From Amoebophrya sp. A120 (lineage: Eukaryota; Sar; Dinophyceae; Syndiniales; Amoebophryaceae): a stretch of 64,000 nt of DNA. Shown in pieces: positions 42,945 to 53,932 of this stretch. A program made the position numbers and the translations under genes. The first letter of the stretch is position 1; each line of letters opens with the position of its first letter. The stretch is from NCBI GenBank assembly GCA_905178155.1, contig CAJINV010000001.1, positions 672,637 to 736,636 on the forward strand, read 5' to 3'. The notes beneath the pieces are model-generated. The model was not told the DNA's origin and ran no database searches. It saw nothing but the letters and a program-made list of their open reading frames with translations.

Positions 42945-45900
42945 ATGGGTGGGACGCAAAGTGTAGTGGCACCTGGTACAACGACGGGGATCACGAGCGG
43001 CAGTACGGCGGGAGACCAGCCGTCAATGCGTTTCGAGAATTTTCTTATGTACTACAACCCCCTGCATTACATCATCAGTTCTTCCTCCCTGTTCAATTCC
43101 GATCCATCGTCATCTCGTGGAGGCCAACTGGATCTGCCAAGTGCTGGCACCGCTGGGACATTAGAAAACCATCTATTGCAACAGCAGAACGACAAGAACT
43201 TAATGGCCAGTACTGGCGCTACCCCGGCGGCGGCTCTGGGAGTGGTCTCTGCGGATCAAGATGCGATTCCAGGAAAAATAGACGACCCTGCAGCTGCGGT
43301 CCTCGCAGTGGCAGCAGCCGCATCGCAACCTTCCTGGATCCCCAGTTATTTGATCTGGACGCAGATTCTTGGCGTGGTGATCTACGTGCTTTTTGTCACT
43401 TTCAAACTCGGGTTTCCCCGGGAGTACGTGGTAATCCAAACGCAGGAAGTGAAACGCGAGACCAAGCGGTGGCCGGTGTGTCTCGGGCACGCGTTGGTCT
43501 TCTACCTGCTGCGCCCGGTGTGCTGCTATCAACTGTAAAAATGTCTGGGTCTGGAAGATTCTGAGACTTGTCATGCACGTGTTGCATGAGCCATGATGTC
43601 TGTGATGCATGCCCTAGCAGCACAGATTTTTTGAGGGCCTCTTGATGCCTCTTCGGCATGACAAATGCCCTCTCCGCGTAGCAGAACTTGCGTTCCCTTT
43701 GCTGCTCATGCAACACAGATTTTTTTGGAATCCCAATGCAGCATCACAAGCTGCATTCTTCCAGACCCAGACATTTTTCCATTTGATAGCTGCTTCTTTG
43801 GCAAGCCCGGGATTGCCTTGTACGAAAGGTTTCTGCGGTCCTTCACCGTGCGCCATAACAGCTGGGACGTTCCCTATGAAACGGAAAGGATCGATCTTCT
43901 TCTACAAGGGCAAATGAGAAATGCATGTTGTGCATGTTGTAGCTTTGATTCCAATAATTCGTACAACACGTTCCTGGAAGTAGGATAGTAGCTGGACACA
44001 AGATCAAGCGGGCAGCGCATCTATCGTTGTCCTCTTGGAGGATGATCAAGGTCTACATAAAAACAGCATTCGAAATTTTCTTGTTTGCTCTCAAGTGGGT
44101 TATTTTGCGAGTTGTATACGCTCTACAAAAGCAAGCGGGCCGCGCAGCGACAGGTTTTGCTATGGTGCCGATTTTGGGGGGTGCAGGTATGAAGAATTTT
44201 TTAACGTTCTCTCGATGAAAAGCTTGCAGCTTGCAAGTACGTTTTTTTCTCTTGGTATTACCTACGTGACTTAGTCAGTACACGATTACCTACGTGACTT
44301 AGTCAGTACACGTTTCGTTCTTGAACCGAAACCTTAACCTTTGTTGCCAGCGGGAGATGATAACGGGATAAGTGGAAGAAAAACTACCCACAAGAACGTA
44401 AGAACCCACAACCAAACAGACGGAGCCCTGGGTGTGGGACCGGCAGCCTTCGGACTACGTGTCCAAAAACGACTTTTTTACCCGCACCTATGCGAAGAAA
44501 TACCTGCCCCAGATGGGCCGCGCGCAAATCGTCAGTCCGGTGGATGGCGTCTGCACGTGGTTCCGGTCCACGATTGACATGCCGAAGCAGCTGAAAAACG
44601 ACGCGTTTTGGGATTTGGCGTCCATCGGTATTCCCAACAGCGAACGCTACGAACGCAACCCCGCCTGCATGCTGTATCTGGCGCCAAACGATTACCATTG
44701 GTATCTATGAATGTAGTCTCAAGTACTGAGAAAAGATTTGAGTGCAAAGAACCGTAGACTGCTTGGAATCGATGCTTGTTCTAGGCGAAGTTTTACGATG
44801 ATGTTTTTTTATGAAGGAATTGATTTCTACTTTAGGGCACCACCAGAAAAGCGAAAAAGTAAGTAACGATAAAAGTTCAATAAATCAACAAAAGTTTCCA
44901 CGCCCCGGTGACCGGCAAAGTGATTCACTGCACGATGTTCCCGGACTTCTGGAGCGGCACCGTAAAAAGCGACATCTGGGGCTCCGTCAACATCCTCGCC
45001 CAACATCGGCGCGTGGTCGTTGTGTTTGAAGTGAAAGCGCCCACCAGCGACCGGAAGATGAAAAGATCCACCACTTCCTCGTCCGCCACCTCGCTCCGCG
45101 CGACCCAAAGTTACCGGAGTGTCGCCTCCAGCTGGTTGCCCGAGAAACAAGGTCGTGGGGACAAAGAACAAATAGAAATGACGGAAAGTCGAAACTCTGC
45201 AACTGAGCAAGAACTACCGCAGGACCAGGAAAACGACCGAGCACGAACCCAAATCGACGAGGAGGAGGCACTCACCTCCGGATCCAGTAGTGCTATCGAC
45301 AGCGAGATGAGCAGCGGGAACTTCACCGCGCTATCTACGCCACAGCCCGACGTAGAAGTACTCGATCACATGTCCTCTTCGCCGGACGATGGTGGTCCCG
45401 GGTTGCTGTCCTCTCCGGTGGAGTATGCACTGCAAAAATGTCTGGGTCTGGAAACTTGTAATGCTGAATTGTGAGTAGTGAATTCTCTCTAATGCACAGC
45501 CAAGCATAAGAAATATTCGCGCGGCTTAGTGTTGCGCTTTCCGCATGCCAAACTGTGCTGTGCATGACAAGCAAAACGGTAAGGGTTTCTTCTTGGACAC
45601 GCATCACAAACTCTTTAGTCATGCCAGACAAGCATGACGAACCTCGCATCCTTCCAGACCCAGACATATTTGCATTTGATATTGAGGAGGAAAATGGTTC
45701 TTCTTTGTCCGGTTCGCCTGCGCGTTCCAGCACTTCTGCTGGCCCCGGTGTTGAGCAAGAGGACTCGGTGCACCGAAGGCGACTGGGTGCGACAAGCAGC
45801 TCGTCTTTTACACCCACTAGAACGGCGGGTTCCAGTGATGGAACTAAAAATGCTTCCCCTGGCACTGCTGAAACAAATCCTTCCCGAAGAAAAGAAGCAG

Positions 45901-46959
45901 CAGCAGCGTCGTCAGGCTTCTCTACTACGACTCCGGTCACCCCTGGCAATGCAAACGTAGTTTCGAATGAAGAGGACAAGAACAATCTTGCATCGCTGCC
46001 AGCGTTATTTCCTGCCCGTACCAGCAGCGCAGCATCATTCCAGTCCACCGATTCGGGGATCTCTTCGACCACACGACAGCAGCAGCAGAACCAACAAGTG
46101 CCGCGGAAGAAGTACGTGGCGATGGTGATTGTCGGCGGGATTACCGTGGATAGCATCAGGATGGACATCCACTGCGACATTGACAAGAGTTCGCGGACCA
46201 AGGAAAAGCAGCAGCAATTCGAGGCAGACGACGATTGGCTGGATTGCAACGCGCCATTGCATACGGAAATCGCAAAAGTATCGCTCTCGCATGAAAAATT
46301 GCATCACAAATGCTTTGTTCAGGTTGAAAAAATGAATTTGTAATGCTAATTTAGTAAGTACCTCATCCTCAGTACGAGAGAGATTTGTCATGCAGTACTG
46401 CAATTTTTACGACTATCGGAGCGCGAAGATACTTTTGCCCTGGACATTGCACCACCCGAACTCCACCGCAGTTTTGGACGACAGCACGACCGAGTCCTCC
46501 TCGCAGGAGGAGGACGACCACGACGGGAGTTCCAAAAATAGCGGCGAGAATGTCGAATCCAGTCTAAACAACCGGCTGAGAAGCGGTAAACCAGCGTTGA
46601 CGCAGCTCCCTGCAGCAGCCAGCACGGCGTCGACGGCAAGCATGTTGAGTGAAGAGGACGTGGAACTACAAGAAGATCGAAATGTGGACGAGGTCGAAAA
46701 CAGCCAGACGTCGGGGAAGAATTTGTCTGGCGGGCAGGCCGGTAGTTCTAGCAACTCCTCAAAGACCTCCACGAGCAAAAGACAGTACGTGCGGAAGGGC
46801 GACAAGATCGGGTGTTTCGCGCGCGGTGGCAGTCTGGTTGCCATGTTTTTCTCGCACAGTGTGCGCCTCGACCCGGCTGTCACGCAGACACGGGAAAAAT
46901 TCGGGCCTATGGACTTCAAACTGCACTTCGGGGAAAGTCTAGGGAGCATGCTGTTTTAG
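42945..46959 (+). CDS. PSD: Phosphatidylserine decarboxylase-like proenzyme
   Basis: Supported exons: 42945-43526, 43794 to about 43908-43978, then an unresolved part (about 44085-44220), 44420-44700, 44895-45423, 45687-46261, 46452-46959. The start MGGTQSVV resembles an N-myristoylation signal. A membrane helix follows (WIPSYLIWTQILGVVIYVLF). The enzyme core has VSPVDG (catalytic Asp), DYHCFHAPVTG across a GT-AG intron (catalytic His), SVNILAQHRRVVVVFEV, and KGDKIGCFARGGSLVAMFF. In the last, Gly-Gly-Ser fits the autocleavage site that forms the pyruvoyl cofactor. Such enzymes convert phosphatidylserine to phosphatidylethanolamine. Unusual: about 350 residues of Ser/acidic low-complexity sequence are inserted before the Ser motif, with a second stretch (VAMVIVGGITVDSI) between. 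Three introners interrupt it. Confidence 0.75.
43527..43788 (+). mobile_element. Introner, family A (262 bp)
   Basis: TATCAACTGTAAAAATGTCT start, atttttccatttgata end. The target duplication is GCTGC, exact. Excision gives P-V-C-C-F-F-G-K in frame in the decarboxylase-like gene. Confidence 0.9.
44257..44312. repeat. 28-bp perfect tandem duplication
   Basis: Two adjacent identical 28-bp units (attacctacgtgacttagtc... at 44257-44284 and 44285-44312) in a probable intron of the decarboxylase-like gene. Confidence 0.95.
45424..45681 (+). mobile_element. Introner, family A (258 bp)
   Basis: Starts TATGCACTGCAAAAATGTCT and ends gacatatttgcatttgata. The flanking 5-mers are TGGAG/TTGAG (one mismatch). 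Excision gives S-P-V-E-E-E-N-G in frame. Confidence 0.86.
46262..46446 (+). mobile_element. Introner, family G-like (185 bp)
   Basis: Inverted ends TACGGAAATCGCAAAAGTAT and gatacttttgccctggaca. The target duplication is TTGCA, exact. Excision gives N-A-P-L-H-H-P-N-S in frame. An open frame through its right half looks like an exon but belongs to the element. Confidence 0.78.
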
Positions 46960-47776
46960 GGGTAAAAAATAAAGTGAGGATATATAATTGAATTTTAACC
47001 ACATGATCAGACGGGCCATTTAGTTGTTCTAGTTGCACAATGAGAGAAAATACAGGACTACTCCTACGTAGTGATGATGGAGAAAATACAGTACTACTAG
47101 TCCTGATGTGGTAGTAGAAATTATAGGGAGGTGCGGCTGCGAGGAGAGCAGTTTGTCCCTTCAATGACAATGAGGAATTCAATGCCCTCGATGCGATTAT
47201 CATTATTGCCGCTGCACCAGCAGCTGTTTGATGAGTGTACAAAAGAAATAAAACGTAGTATACTAGTAGATCATGCGCTTCTCCTCTCAAATTTATGGAT
47301 GCTTTGAATTGACGAAGGCGAACTCCCACGACTGGCGCAACTAGATTCGGCTCGGCGAATATGAATCAGAATCTTCGTCATATTGATTTTAAGTACATAC
47401 ACCTACATGCGAAAAATCCGAAGCAACAGTGGCAGCTGTCAAAGGAGGGTAAGAACTACTGCTGTTCTTTTTCCGAAACTTCGCTGTCCAGTTTTGGTGA
47501 CGCGAGGTAGCAAGTGCTTGGCGCAATTTTCTCCCCGAAGGAACGTTGTTTCCACCTTTATAGCAACTACTCAAGGACGAGAAAGCGACGTGCCTGAGGG
47601 AGAGAGCAAGAGTACCTGCAGGTCTTCTGAGGTTGACATCAAACCTTTCTACATGTAGAAAGTTAACGCTACGTCTGTATTCGTGGGCGTGCTCTTATCT
47701 TGCTTCCCGCTTCGCATTTATTGTACGGTACCGCAAAGTAGATAGAAGCAGAAGGGGATTTGGAAAAATCAAAGTC
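46960..47776. other. Intergenic spacer, nothing recognised
   Basis: About 0.8 kb of AT-rich sequence. A short imperfect direct repeat (gagaaaatacag) occurs at about 47043 and 47080. No gene is supported. Confidence 0.55.
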
Positions 47777-50545
47777 ATGTCCTGTGTACCCAGGCGGGGG
47801 CCGCACGCCGCGGCACGGCTGCTGTGTGCCACCTACCTGACCCAGGCATTGCTGGGCCCTTCCAGTCTGGTGGTTCGCGGGATCAAGCCCGTGACGCTGG
47901 TGGAGAAGACAAAAACTACGACAAAATTGGCGAAGGAAGAGATTGAGCCGGTTACCCTGGTGCACAAGAAAACGACGAAATTGGAGTCTTCGGCCGAGGG
48001 AAAAGCGGAGAAACGGAAAGCAGAGGAAAATAAAGCGGAGATCAAAAAAAAGGCCACGAAAGAGAAAAAGGCGGAAGAGGGCGCAGACGCTGAGGAGAAA
48101 GCCGAGGAGAAACTCGAGGAGAAAGCCGAAGAAAAAGCCGAGGCTGAGGAGGGCAACGAGGCATCGGCGGAGGAAGAGGTCTATCAAATGCAAAAATGTC
48201 TGGGTCTGGGAGGTTGCGAGATTTGTCATGCTTGTCTGGCATGACTCTGAGCCCTGTGTTGCAAAAACGCAGTTTCTCACGCGTAGTACGCAACTCAGAA
48301 CCATGGAAAAAACTTGTCATGCTTGGCAGCGCACTATAGTGAGTTCACTATTCCCTCTCTTGCATCACAAGTTTCCAGACCCAGACATTTTTGCAATTCA
48401 TAAGGTCGAGGAAAAAGCGGACGCCGAGGAGGGCAATGAGGCCTCGGCGGAAGAGGACGCCGAGTCGGAGAACCAAGCCTGGCGGGTCGCGGCGAAACAA
48501 GAGCGGGTGGACAAGGTGAAAGCAAGATATGCATTGTCGGACCGTGTCGTACTAGTAGATTTTCAACAAATGATCGCACTTTTCATTTTGTTCAAACTTG
48601 TTGAAATAATTATCAGAATGAATGGACTTCGTCAACACGGTGGTTCACAACGAGGAAGCAAGAAGCGCATGATCTGTCATGCATGATCAACCCGTTTAAT
48701 ACTATAACGAGTACGACGCTTTTGCAGTGGATCTATGACGCATGATGAGCAAAGAAGCGATCGAGGAGCGAAGCAGGAAGACCAAGGCGCAGTTCAAGTC
48801 GAGCCGGCACTTCTGCTACTGGACGGAAGACACGTACTTCAAGGAGGAAGACGCCGCGGGGAAGCACCAGCGGCGGGGCACCTTGGAGGAGCTGACGACG
48901 AAGGCTGCCTTATCAAATGCAACTGTGTCTGGGTCTGGAAGACTGCGCGTTTCGTGGGACGGCAGGTTTCTTCGCATGACCGAGGAGGTTTGGAATGCGG
49001 GCTCTTGCATCACAATCTTTTAGAGGGCTCGTCGATGCCTATCTTGCATGAGAAGCGTTGTCTTGATCGGATGATCAAAGACAAAATTGAGGAGCGCTTT
49101 TGCTGGTCATGCAACACAGATTTTTCTTGTCGACGAGACCTAGCATCACAAACTCGGTTTCTTCCAGACCCGCACATATTTGCCTTTGATATGCGTACGA
49201 GCTGTACAAGGAGGTGCCGACCGTGACGGCGGACGACCTGGCGGCGCTGGTGACCAAGAAAAAGGCCGCCGTGGTGGTGTTTTTCGCAACCTGGTGCCCC
49301 TTCTGCACGAAGGTGGTGGAAGAAGGCCAGGACGACGACACCCCGGCGCCGTACTCCGAATTTTGGGGCGAGGTGCACGACGACGACCTGTTGAAGGACA
49401 AGCTGGAAGTAGTGAAGTACGACGCTTCGATATCCAAGAAAAAAAGGTTGTTAGTGTAAATTTGTGATGCGCAACATGCAAATTGATTGCGCCTGTCGTG
49501 CTGGGCATGCATTGTAGGGTCCATTCAACGGCGTTTTCCCGTACTATCTGCGCATGACAGGTTTTTCCTGTCATGCGAGAGATATTTGTGATGCTAATCC
49601 TCCAAGAAAGTTACACCCACAATCTTTTTTTTCTGGATATTCGAACACCGAGGACTTGGAAAAGGTGCCGAAGGAGTTCGGGCAGATCAAGTTTTTTCCA
49701 AACGTGAAGGGCCTCACGGCGGACGGCAAGCTGAAAGAGTTTGACAACGACCCGCGCTCTATCCAAGAGAAATATGATACATAATGTCGGGGTCTGGATA
49801 GAAATGATTTGACATCGTCTGTCGTGCAGTTCTTGCAAGTACATGTAAGTAGGACAGGAGGCCTGGAGTGCATGCGGAGCATGACAAATTCTGCGGAGCA
49901 GTGGCTTCACCTGTCTATAGTCGGCATGGATGAGGAACAATGCGAATGCCCTCTCTAGCAGACAAAAGTCGCAAGGTTCTTTTGCGGAGCTATGCAACAC
50001 AGTTTTTTACCTGTTCCCCGCATAGTAACAGGTTTACATCACAGTTTTGCATCCTGTACTTCCAGACATCCGGGGATGAAGATATTTCTCATGCATACGC
50101 TCCTCGGACGAACTCTTCGAGTTCGGCAAGGCAGTGGCGGGCGAGGCCCAGGGCCCGAGCATGAAGTATGCTGTGCAAAAGTATCGTACTCGTATAAATG
50201 CATTACAAATTTCCTCAGCATGAGAGCTGGACTTTGTCATGCTGTTTTACCTTAAGGACAAGACTTGTCATGCATAAACGCAATTAGTACGAGTGCGATA
50301 CTTGTGCTGAGGATATGAAGGTCACCTTGACAATGACGGGCCGGAAAATGACGGGCAAAAAGTAAGAACCGGGACGAGGAGAACGTGCGAAGAGGAGCAA
50401 TTTATGTTCCATGTAACAAGCACGCGATGTTTCTAAACGATCCAGGTGCGACTACGTGGCTGAAATCACGATTCTGTACGATGATTATTTCCAACAAGAA
50501 GCAATAAAGCGAATACAAGGGTTGATTTTTTGGAAGAAAATTTAA
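47777..50545 (+). CDS. Secreted thioredoxin-fold protein (CPFC site) with acidic repeat region
   Basis: Supported exons: 47777-48181, 48408 to about 48527, an unresolved join to about 48739-48910, 49197-49430, 49645-49759, 50103-50166, 50321-50361, 50446-50545. A signal peptide is likely (start MSCVPRRGPHAAARLLCATY). A long Glu/Lys/Ala-rich region (nt 47990-48470) follows. The thioredoxin-like part has AAVVVFFATWCPFCTKVVEE (CxxC active site), LEVVKYDAS, and FGQIKFFPNVKG, where the Pro fits the cis-Pro position. A thiol-disulphide role in the secretory pathway, PDI-like, is inferred. Cysteine-rich TSP1 proteins nearby would be plausible clients, but that is speculation. If intron 50362-50445 (GTAAGA...CAG) is not used, the protein stops at 50363-50365. 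Five clear introners and one degenerate one split it. Confidence 0.75.
48182..48402 (+). mobile_element. Introner, family A (221 bp), the only one that can be read as GT-AG
   Basis: TATCAAATGCAAAAATGTCT start, gacatttttgcaattcata end. The target duplication is AGGTC, exact. Because the duplication contains AG|GT, the intron can be read as GTCTAT...ATAAG. Excision gives E-E-V-E-E-K-A in frame. Confidence 0.9.
48528..48738 (+). mobile_element. Probable degenerate family G introner
   Basis: Family G-like motifs occur in opposite orientation (gtcgtactagtag at 48546; acgagtacgacgcttttgca at about 48706-48725), with tgtcatgcatgat between. I could not find an exact 5-bp duplication or a clean frame-restoring join, so both boundaries are approximate. 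Confidence 0.4.
48911..49191 (+). mobile_element. Introner, family A (281 bp)
   Basis: TATCAAATGCAACTGTGTCT start, cacatatttgcctttgata end. The flanking 5-mers are TGCCT/TGCGT (one mismatch). Excision gives K-A-A-Y-E-L-Y in frame. Confidence 0.86.
49431..49639 (+). mobile_element. Introner, family I (209 bp)
   Basis: Left end TATCCAAGAAAAAAAGGTTG, right end atctttttttttctggata. The target duplication is TTCGA, exact. It sits inside the thioredoxin fold; excision gives Y-D-A-S-N-T-E in frame. Same family as 54642-54855. Confidence 0.9.
49760..50097 (+). mobile_element. Introner, family J, related to A (338 bp)
   Basis: Left end TATCCAAGAGAAATATGATA, right end gatatttctcatgcata. A subterminal pair (gtcggggtctgga / tccagacatccgggg) recalls the family A core. 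The target duplication is CGCTC, exact. Excision gives D-P-R-S-S-D-E-L in frame. Confidence 0.85.
50167..50315 (+). mobile_element. Introner, family G (149 bp)
   Basis: Left end TATGCTGTGCAAAAGTATCG, right end cgatacttgtgctgaggata. The target duplication is TGAAG, exact. Excision gives P-S-M-K-V-T-L-T in frame. Confidence 0.9.
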
Positions 50546-51406
50546 GCTAAGTTTACTGTGTCCGTCGCGTTGAGGATTGATTTATTCTAAATTGAGACAG
50601 GACATCGGCTAGCACTTATCGGAGATTTTAAAAAAATTATGAGGTTCATAGTATTACCCTGGGGCGGCAATATAGTCACTGATGAAGTAGAGCCCCAGGT
50701 TTGAATGTAAGTACTGAAGATCTGGACTGCGGCGGGCCTGTGAAACCTTTTTTTTCTGAAAATTTCAAATGAAATTCCTATCTCGGAGATCGGTGGCAGC
50801 AAGAAAAGCATGGAGTTGTTGCTGGTGTTACAGTTCTCACTTATTCACAAATAAATTTAAATACACCGCACACTCGTTGCCGATGTCTTCTCCTATCTGG
50901 CAGTAGCGCAGCAGCGTTGCGTTTCTTTCTGGACCTTCGTTACTCAGTTTTTTCTTTTCGTCGTCACGTGTGTGTATCAGATTTCTGAAATCGTTCTTTG
51001 TCTCGTTCCACGTAGAAGTAGAACGAAGATGAAAGCGTTCGTGCGCCATTTGTTTCGTCTTGCCTGGTACCTCGTTGGTTTCCTCCTCGTTCAAATCGTT
51101 GTCGTGGAAAAAGCGTTGCTTCGTCGCACAGACTCTTTCGTCCTCTTCCTTCGAAAATTGTATGCTTTCTTCAACAGTTGTGTTTGTGATGCAGTGTCCC
51201 TGCTGTGCGAACCGGAGACGGCATTTGGGAAAGGTGTATCAGTACTTCTAGTAGCTTTGCTCATGAAGATAGATCAGATCTCTTTATTTCTCTTGTTCCT
51301 GTTTCGGAATACCAGCTGTCCTACGTTGTAGCTTTTATTGCTTCAGAGGTATTAGCGGGTAGAGTTTCAGTTTGTTTTTTTTTGTTAAACAGCACCAGTC
51401 GGCACT
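50546..51406. other. Intergenic spacer, nothing recognised
   Basis: About 0.86 kb. Open frames at 50972-51331 (+) look like hydrophobic noise in AT-rich sequence. No element was seen. Confidence 0.5.
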
Positions 51407-52861
51407 ATGGTCGTAGAACTGCAGCAGGGTCGTGGCCTTTCTCCCGCCTCCGCCACCTACGGTGCGTGGGTGGAGCGTCGCGCAACGGATTTTTGTGAGC
51501 AGCTGAATAGGGACCTTGAGGACCAGTCCGCGGCAGACCGGCTAAAGATCGGAAAAGACGTCCAGCACGCCGCGGACGTTCTGAACAAAAACGCGGCCCG
51601 TGCGGAACAACAAGCGGTTGCGGAAAAGACGCTGGACGCGCATTTATCCTGCAGCGCGGCAGCCAAGGCGGGGCGACTGTGCTGCAAAAACAGCATGACG
51701 GACGCCACGGACGGCCGCGTGATCGGCGCGCCGCTATTTGTCTGGGTGCCGGGGAAAGTGAACAATTACTACGCGGACGCGGTCGCCGGTGTGGGGGCAG
51801 CACACGCTGCGAACAACGCGAACGGAGGACAAGCTCCAGTGCCGGACCGGCCTGCGTTCGTTGTGCGCGAAGATGCATTTCGCGAAGTAGTGCTCGCGCC
51901 AATGCGTGCAGCTATGCGGAACCGGCCTGAAGAACTTCCGATGCTGGAGCGGCCGCAACCCAACGCGGCCCTTCGAAATGTTGTTCACCCGCCGCAGGAG
52001 AACGTGAACAACGCGACCACTGCCTCAGCTACTCGGCCGCACTACGGTGCGCGGATCGAGATTTGGCATCGACACGCGGAGGGCGACGGCCGGCGGTTCC
52101 GCTTTGTCAGTGCTTTTCCAAAATACGGCTCGAACAAGATGTCGGTGGTGTTCGGGCCCCTCGGGGATTCGCTCGTCCAAGACCAAATGCGCGCGTGGAT
52201 GGCTGCGGTCCGCCGCTCGACTGCCCGGGGAGAATCCTTAGCCGGGTCGTCGTCCTGCTCCTCTCCTGCGGCACTGTTTCCACTCCCAAATTTGCCCGAC
52301 GAGGTGTTTCACCAGATCAAGTCTTTCCTGCGACCGGTGGAGTCGGTGCTGCTGAACCCAACGCACCTCGCGTACCTCGCGGGACAGCGGCGGCTGCAGG
52401 ACCTGGAGCGCGTCCTCGACCACGCTCTGGCCGCTTGTCTGCAGGACATGCAGCAGCAGGCGGCGAGTGTGCACCCCGGGTTGACGAAGATAAATGGGAA
52501 ATTGTTTTTGTCAACCGACCGGCTGAAGGTCTGGGAGAGCGGGAATTTGAGCCTCGGCGTCAAGCTCGGCAACACGATCTGCTCCGTGGAGGGCCCCCGG
52601 GTGTGGCCTTGCAAGGAGGAGGAGGAAGTGACCGGGAGCGCAGCGTGGGAGGCACAACGGCTGCAAGACATCGCCGCGAAATGTAGCATGGTGCCGCCTT
52701 CCAAGGCAGAGGCCCGGTTTGATAACATTATGTCCGCGCTCCGTACATTCTTTGAAGGAAAAGGGCTCACCTTTTCACCAAGCGACCAATGCCGCGCCAG
52801 CTTCGCCATCGCGTGGCCAAGAAAACAGAGCGCAGAGGACGGCGAGGCAGCATTGCGGTAA
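51407..52861 (+). CDS. Hypothetical protein, 484 aa
   Basis: Intronless frame from ATG 51407 (MVVELQQGRGLSPASATYG). It is Ala/Arg-rich with several Cys in the first third (SCSAAAKAGRLCCKNSM). The middle holds ARIEIWHRHAEGDGRRFRFV and FPKYGSNKMSVVFGPLGD, which look like a compact beta domain. LPNLPDEVFHQIKSFLRP resembles the first helix of an F-box (LPxE/Dxxxx-I/L-xxxL), but no full F-box is evident. The C-terminus is helical. GC-rich throughout, with no introns or introners. Family not recognised; coding status rests on length and composition. The opposite strand also has long frames because of the high GC content. Confidence 0.65.
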   Translation: MVVELQQGRGLSPASATYGAWVERRATDFCEQLNRDLEDQSAADRLKIGKDVQHAADVLNKNAARAEQQAVAEKTLDAHLSCSAAAKAGRLCCKNSMTDATDGRVIGAPLFVWVPGKVNNYYADAVAGVGAAHAANNANGGQAPVPDRPAFVVREDAFREVVLAPMRAAMRNRPEELPMLERPQPNAALRNVVHPPQENVNNATTASATRPHYGARIEIWHRHAEGDGRRFRFVSAFPKYGSNKMSVVFGPLGDSLVQDQMRAWMAAVRRSTARGESLAGSSSCSSPAALFPLPNLPDEVFHQIKSFLRPVESVLLNPTHLAYLAGQRRLQDLERVLDHALAACLQDMQQQAASVHPGLTKINGKLFLSTDRLKVWESGNLSLGVKLGNTICSVEGPRVWPCKEEEEVTGSAAWEAQRLQDIAAKCSMVPPSKAEARFDNIMSALRTFFEGKGLTFSPSDQCRASFAIAWPRKQSAEDGEAALR

Positions 52862-53932
52862 ACGGGAAGAAGCATAGTACTCGAACACTTTGGCGGAGAA
52901 GTCTACTCAGCTGGTCAGAATGTGTTGTAAGAGTACTAAGTAGTTTAGTCGTTTGAGGAGGTAAAAAGCTGCTTACGTGGGCCCTTGTGGCGCTGTTATT
53001 TTGCGTTTTCCCTTGCACAGTGAGCCACGCTACTTCTTCGCTGGTCTTTTCTTTTTCTATTCTCTTTGTACTAGCACTATCTGCTTGCATGGCGATGTGA
53101 ATATTAAGGAGTCGCATCGATGCGCGAGTAGCTGTAAATTTACAGTACTACGATATTTTTTTTTTTGAAAACCATGATATGTCACCTACCCGTTTCAGCT
53201 TCCACTGTCTACTGAATTCATTTTCTCATCATGATCTATGAAAGAATAAAGCTCCTCCTTGATGACGTCGTTTTCAAAAAGAGGAAGACCGTAGTCGGAT
53301 TGGTTTTCGCGTAGAAGACTTGCAGCTCTACTTCAGGAACTGTACATATTTTTCCGTCTCTCGTTGCCAGAGAGAGTTCGAGTTGTCATTCGCCGGACTT
53401 CTTCTGAAACGAGTGCCGTTGCATTGAAGCTGTTGTCTTTGTCTTCCAGTGGCCGATATGTCGGGCCTTTTTGGGGGACCTAGTACTCCGACGACAGCAC
53501 GAAAACCGAGGACGGGTCTGCTCGTGCTCGCCTGGAAGGATATCATTTGAACCAAATTTACAAAACTAACCACATACCACGTATCTCGCTTTCTTCAACA
53601 TCAGCGCGACAACGTCGAACCCGCGCTCTGGGGTCTTCGCAGCTAAGTACAGGAAGGGAGAGCACCCGTTAAACTTAAACTTCGCCTCTGAGGGACGTAG
53701 AGCGAGTGCTTGACAGCCTAGACGCGTGCGAGTGATCAGAGCGATGACAAACTGGGTGTAGAGTAAAACAAATTCACCCTCACCGATAATGATGAAAGGA
53801 GTGACACTTTTAGTTTTAGATACGGGCGGAAAATAAACTGCAAGTCACTGTCGAAAAAAATGAAATGCAGCCTACGTATTGCGCTAAAAATGTTCTAAAC
53901 ACGTAGTGAAATTGTGACTCATTGTCAACATC
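52862..53932. other. Intergenic spacer, nothing recognised
   Basis: About 1.07 kb of AT-rich sequence with short frames only. Poly-T at about 53155-53165. Confidence 0.6.

Noticed and set aside
44837-44860. Possible micro-exon inside intron 44701-44894
   Set aside because: Including it shifts the frame after the DYH motif with AG-compatible sites. Skipping it gives a GT-AG intron and the expected DYHCFHAP motif.
46390-46446. Apparent exon start M-Q-Y-C-N-F-Y-D-Y in the decarboxylase-like gene
   Set aside because: It lies inside the introner 46262-46446; the exact TTGCA duplication and inverted ends give a better, in-frame join.
47943-48686. Long Arg/Lys-rich frame running through an introner
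   Set aside because: Upstream of the introner it reads the wrong frame of the Glu/Lys-rich exon of the thioredoxin-like gene; the in-frame join at AGGTC is preferred.
50972-51331. 119-codon hydrophobic + strand frame
   Set aside because: AT-rich spacer; overlapping frames in all phases, no splice support and no recognisable domain.
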